Assembly: GCA_014898415.1 (NCBI GenBank)
Contig: RCTD01000023.1
Coordinates: 682,001-746,000 of the forward strand
DNA length: 64,000 nt
Direction: 5' to 3'
From: Stromatinia cepivora
Lineage: Eukaryota; Ascomycota; Leotiomycetes; Helotiales; Sclerotiniaceae
Position numbers and translations under genes: made by a program. The number at the start of each line of letters is the position of its first letter. Position 1 is the first letter of the stretch. Of this stretch, positions 59,640-64,000 are shown in pieces. Under the pieces are notes generated by a model. It was not told the origin of the DNA and searched no databases. It saw nothing but the letters and a program-made list of their open reading frames with translations.

Positions 59640-60865
59640 TATTTGATTATTGATTATAGATATCGTATTAGATTCTTTAAAGCTATAATATAATGTTTTA
59701 TTGGTTTTGTTATAAATTATAAAAGTTTTTCAATTAAAAATACTATATTTGATCGAATATATACTATTGAATAAATTATACTTTCTATTTGTTATTGATA
59801 TTTATTTATATTTACCAATTCATTATTATCGATTGCTGGTTAAAGATAGGTATAATCCATTATTAGTAATTTTTTAATTTGGTATTGTTTATATATAATA
59901 CTATATTTGATTAATATAATATCAAGATATTCTTCTTAATCTATAGTTAATATATATACTTTTCTATCACAAATAACCCTAACATTTAGGATTTTACTAA
60001 TCTTCTTTAAATTCTTAATATTAAAATAAACTGATAGTTTTTTATCGAATTAAATGATTTGCAATGATATATATAATACAATAACGATATCGTCAATATA
60101 TACTAATAATATTATATCATAATCTTTGGATATATATAGATATAGATCTACCAAACTTTATACAAAACCTATATCTAAAAATTTCTTTTTCAATAATAAA
60201 CTCCAATCCCTTTCAGTTTGCTTCAAACCATATAGACTTTGTAGAGCTTGTAATATATATTCCTTTTCGATTTTAATACTTTAAAATAATTCGAAATAAA
60301 TCTCTTCCTTCAAATACAATTCAATAAAGACGTTTTTGATATCGAAATATAAGTATTCCAAATTTTCCTTTACAATGATAACTAAAAATAATCTGAGTAT
60401 ATTTAACCTTATTATTAATACAAATGTTTCATTGTAATCTTTTTTTAATATTTAATTGAATCTTTGTATTATTAATCTTACCTTGAATTATTCTACCTTG
60501 TTATTCTTGATCTTAATTATAAATATCTATTTTGTCGAAACCAAATTACTTTCTTTAAAGAGTATATATTCTTCTCAAATATCATTTTGAATCAAAGATA
60601 TGATTTCCTTTTAAATAATTTTCTTCTATTTTTCAAAATGTTTTCGATCTGATATTGCTTCCTTATAAGTTCTTAGTATTTTGATTCTTAAAATTTTTTC
60701 GATTGAATATACTTCATTTTCTGTATTGTTTATATCTATCAACGAAATCATAAAATCTGAAATGATTTTATCTTTGATATAAAGATTCATCTTATAAATA
60801 ATTGAGATTGTAATTATAATATATTCTACATTTTTTTTGAATTTTGATCTATATAAATATTGCAA
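59640..60865 (-). pseudogene. Reverse transcriptase region of Copia D
   Basis: Collinear with 40841-42000 of the other Copia copy. The active-site region is recognisable near 60080-60120. An open piece at 60626-60865 corresponds to the N-terminal part of the domain (SIEKILRIKILRTYKEAISD, from the P.s..EA....W..A...E region). Stops break the rest. Confidence 0.72.
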
Positions 60866-61619
60866 TCAATATTCTTATAATCTTACTTTCCCATTCTTCT
60901 TCAGGATCTTATTCCATATCTCTTTTCCGTTTTCGTATTAAATATCTTAAGAATTCATCTTCAAAATCCATTGCATTCTTTTATTCGATCTTAAATAATT
61001 ATAAATTTATTTTGTTTTCTGATCTTATTGAAATAAACTTATCAGCAAAATTTAAGACAATCTTAAATTTTGCTTTCAATACAGATTCAGAATCTACAGA
61101 AATTGATTTTTAGATTGGAATCTCTGGAATGATAAATTCGATATCTGAAATATCCTTAAAAAAAGATTCTTGATTTGTCTTTTAGATATTACTATCTTTA
61201 TCTTCATTATATATTAATATTGATATATCTAATTTATTTGATTTCAATTCGACAATTAGAATATTTAATACAATTACTAAACTCAATATAATATTTACTA
61301 AAGAGAATACTTAAAACAAAGATAATACAAATATCACATTTGATATTGAAAATGAAAAAGATACCTTATTTGTTATCAATCTATTATAAAGTCTTCGATC
61401 TAATTCTACATTTTTTATTCCTTATAAATCTAATTCACAATTTCTTAATTTAAAATCCAAATCTCTTTCTCGATGAAATTTATCTATAATTATTCTACTT
61501 AATCGAAATATATAACCTAACTCTGAAGAATATACTTTGATATATTTGTTTATAACTTTTGAATATCCTAGGAATACACCGATTCTCAAAGTATCCTACA
61601 ACTTATTATATTTTTATCC

Positions 61620-62726
61620 TTTCGGAATAGTCTTAAAATTGATATAAATGTAACATTTGCTTTTTTAGACTTTATATATCTTTATATCTAATATTATATT
61701 TATAAAAACTTTTATAAAAAATCGATCTATTCTGTTTATATCAAAACCAATACTAATATGATTCCTAATATAAATATCATATTTTATAATTTCATTCCAA
61801 AACTCTAATAATAATCCAGTTTCTTTTAGCATTACTTTTATATTTGTCTTTACAATCCTTATATTCTATTCTATAAATCTGTTTTAATATAAAAAAACAA
61901 TTATTATAATTTCGAATTATATACTTAATAACCATTTACAAATAACTTATAAGAATTCCGATACATTGTCTATTCTAACTATAATAATCTTTTCTCCAAT
62001 AACCAATTTCATTTCCTTTTTCCAAGTTTTCAATATTTGAATTACATCGTCCTTTTATTTAAATAATATAATTTAATTTATTCTTATACAATTATCAATG
62101 ATCAATATAAAATAACGATTCTTTCGAATCGATTTTGGGAATAATCCTGCAATATCGAAATATATAAATTCGAATCTCTTTGATTTGTACGGACTCAATT
62201 ATTTTGGAATATAATTAATTATTTTGATGAGTATATACATTTCGCAGATATCTAATTCAATTGGAACCTTTATTGGCTTAACTATATTGGATATTTTGTG
62301 TAGATTCTTGATTTTATCTAGATCTAGATGATTGAATCTTCGATATTATAATAGATATCTTTCTTTTTCCTTGAATATTAATTCGTTATCGATACCTTTG
62401 ATACTATCGATTATCTTTAAAGAAAAGCCTTTTTTCTAATCATTTTGATATATATTCGAACAAAAAATTATATCTTTATATCCTTTGATTATATATAAAA
62501 CTATATATATTCTATTTTGTATTCTAATATAAATAACTTTTTTATTGTTCTTCTTGAAATATATATAATAAGAGTTGAATTCCCCTTGTAGTCCTATTTC
62601 GCAGATCTTTTTTCCTGACAACAAGTTTATTCTTAGCCCTGATATATATAATACATTTGAAAGTAACATTTTAGAACTATCTTTAGATACTATATCCATT
62701 AAACCCCAATAACAACAATACATCAT
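61620..62726 (-). pseudogene. Protease/pre-integrase and integrase region of Copia D
   Basis: The open piece 62436-62726 reads LLSNVLYISGLRINLLSGKK, then ICEIGLQGEF and NRIYIVLYI, the characteristic Copia segment that follows the protease (L.NVLYVP.L..NLLS) and leads into the GAG-pre-integrase domain. The integrase core follows leftwards, about 62190-61980, with stops. A homologous segment lies at 43960-42900. Confidence 0.82.
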
Positions 62727-63458
62727 TTCTTTATTAACCTTTATTCTTCATTTGATAATAAGGTTTATTAATTTAAATAATGAAGATTGATTAGATATAT
62801 ATAAAGAAGTATTTATATCGATATATTATTTATTAGGGGAAGTTTTATTAATGATTTTCTTTATCAAATTGCAATCTTTCTTTATTATATTCTCAATATC
62901 AGAGTTTGATTTAGAGATATTATTAATAGAATATATTTGGTCTTTCTTATTGAAATAAACTTTCTTTGGATTTAATAATCCTTTTCTTTTTTAATAACAA
63001 AGATAACTATAAAGGAGTTTATTGATTTACATTAAATATAAATAGTTTCATATATAATGATCTTTTTTTTGATATAGATCGCAAGTATTATTTGGGATTT
63101 CGAAATCTAATTTTTGATGTTGAAAAGTGTATTTAGATCTTTTTACGATTTGTATTCGCTTTGATTTATTTTTAAGACGAAATTCCTTAACCTATAAATG
63201 TTTAATCTTATTATTGATACTAAAATTAATTTGGATATCTAATATATCTATTATTCTTTGATAATCGATTGAAAGATTATATATTAAAATCAAAAATAAA
63301 GTAATATTTTGATATACTGATCAAAAATTTTTGTTTGTAACCCCTAATTTCCTTTTATACTTTTTCAGTTTGTCCCAAATTTCGATAATGATTATGTTGG
63401 GATAAATATTGGATTGAAATTTGAAGTTCTGGATTATCGTTATATATATATTGATTAT

Positions 63459-64000
63459 TGTGACGAACCCAATGAGCGTTTAGAGATCAATCTTAGAATT
63501 AAAAGCTATAGAGCTAAAAAGAGAGTGCTACGAAGTTATATATATGATCGACTCGAAGCTTAATATTGTATTAGCCCGATCGAACACGATCATATGTATT
63601 TTATGATATTATTTCCTCTTTTTGAAGAATTCGTTTCGAATTCATTTAAAATGAATGATTTAAGTATAAAATGATCATTAATCGTTTTTTTTTTCTAAAA
63701 ATGTTTGATGCGAAGTATGTATTATAATCAACGAATATGTATTTATTATACTATATATTTCTTTTAAGTGATTTTCAAAATATCGATTATTGATCATTTC
63801 TTTTAAATCCTTATTATTATTGTTTTCGGGTTCAGTAATCAGTATAATAATCGGAACAGGTTCTTGTCGATTTTGGATTCCTTGATGTAGATCTAGCAGA
63901 TAGATTTGTATCCAATAGGAAATACTTCTATATTGTATATATTTATTTTGTTTGTATAAAAGAGTTCTTTTAGAAGAGAAAAACTCGGATATTTGTATAT
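63459..64000 (-). mobile_element. Gag-only LTR retrotransposon G, partial
   Basis: A 150-bp LTR (63459-63608, starting TGTGACGAACCCAATGAG) is followed by a pyrimidine-rich stretch and interior sequence collinear with elements E and F. On the minus strand this LTR is the 3' LTR. The element leaves the window, so its second LTR and TSD are not visible. It interrupts Copia D. Confidence 0.82.

Larger units (their letters stand above)
58892..63458 (-). mobile_element. Copia LTR retrotransposon D, interrupted by element G
   Basis: The LTR at 58892-59057 (166 bp, TGTTAACTTTTGG start) is the 3' LTR of a minus-strand Copia of the same family as 40094-45574, and the interior is collinear with it. At 63458 the sequence is cut within the gag-like region by element G; the remaining 5' part and 5' LTR must lie beyond the right edge. 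The 5 bp before the LTR are ATAAT; the matching TSD is outside. Confidence 0.88.

Overview
This window looks like a repeat-rich, AT-biased stretch of a filamentous ascomycete (Pezizomycotina) nuclear genome; Leotiomycetes is my best guess and is inference. The evidence is short GT-AG introns of 59-65 bp, secreted and GPI-type fungal proteins, and Gypsy, Copia, pogo/Fot, Tc1 and hAT-like elements. Nearly all differences between their paired ends are C-to-T or G-to-A changes. Their reading frames are broken by stops where Trp or Gln codons are expected, the signature of repeat-induced point mutation (RIP).

Normal-composition host DNA is confined to 1-4491 and 21053 to about 26880. It holds three genes with usable structure: the N-terminus of a Gly/His-rich protein running off the left edge (minus), a two-exon secreted FAD-linked oxidoreductase (1749-3562, minus), and a three-exon Ser-rich GPI-anchor-type protein (25337-26189, plus). 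There is also a possible decayed membrane-protein fragment near 22.5-22.8 kb and two short MITE-like palindromic elements.

The rest is nested transposons, resolvable from target-site duplications (TSDs). Stack 1 (4492-21052): a 567-bp hAT-like MITE is split by a second hAT-like element (4561-20530, perfect 8-bp TSD) in opposite orientation. That element is split by a chromodomain-type Gypsy (6687-17069), which itself carries a solo LTR in its 5' LTR, a gag-only LTR element and a Tc1 transposon. Stack 2 (27055-39479): a plus-strand pogo/Fot element is split by a minus-strand sister, which is split by a gag-only LTR element, which is split by a Gypsy element. Stack 3 (39507-51785): a Gypsy element carries a Copia element (40094-45574). 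Further right lie simple and tandem repeats, a second solo LTR (55187-55477), a 2.5-kb non-coding LTR element (56011-58556), and a second Copia (from 58892), interrupted at 63459 by a third gag-only element that leaves the window.

No transposon gene in the window is intact, so none looks able to move by itself. A recurring pattern is that the outermost tens of bases of each element are almost free of RIP while the inner copy of the same terminal repeat is heavily mutated. No CRISPR, tRNA or rRNA was seen.
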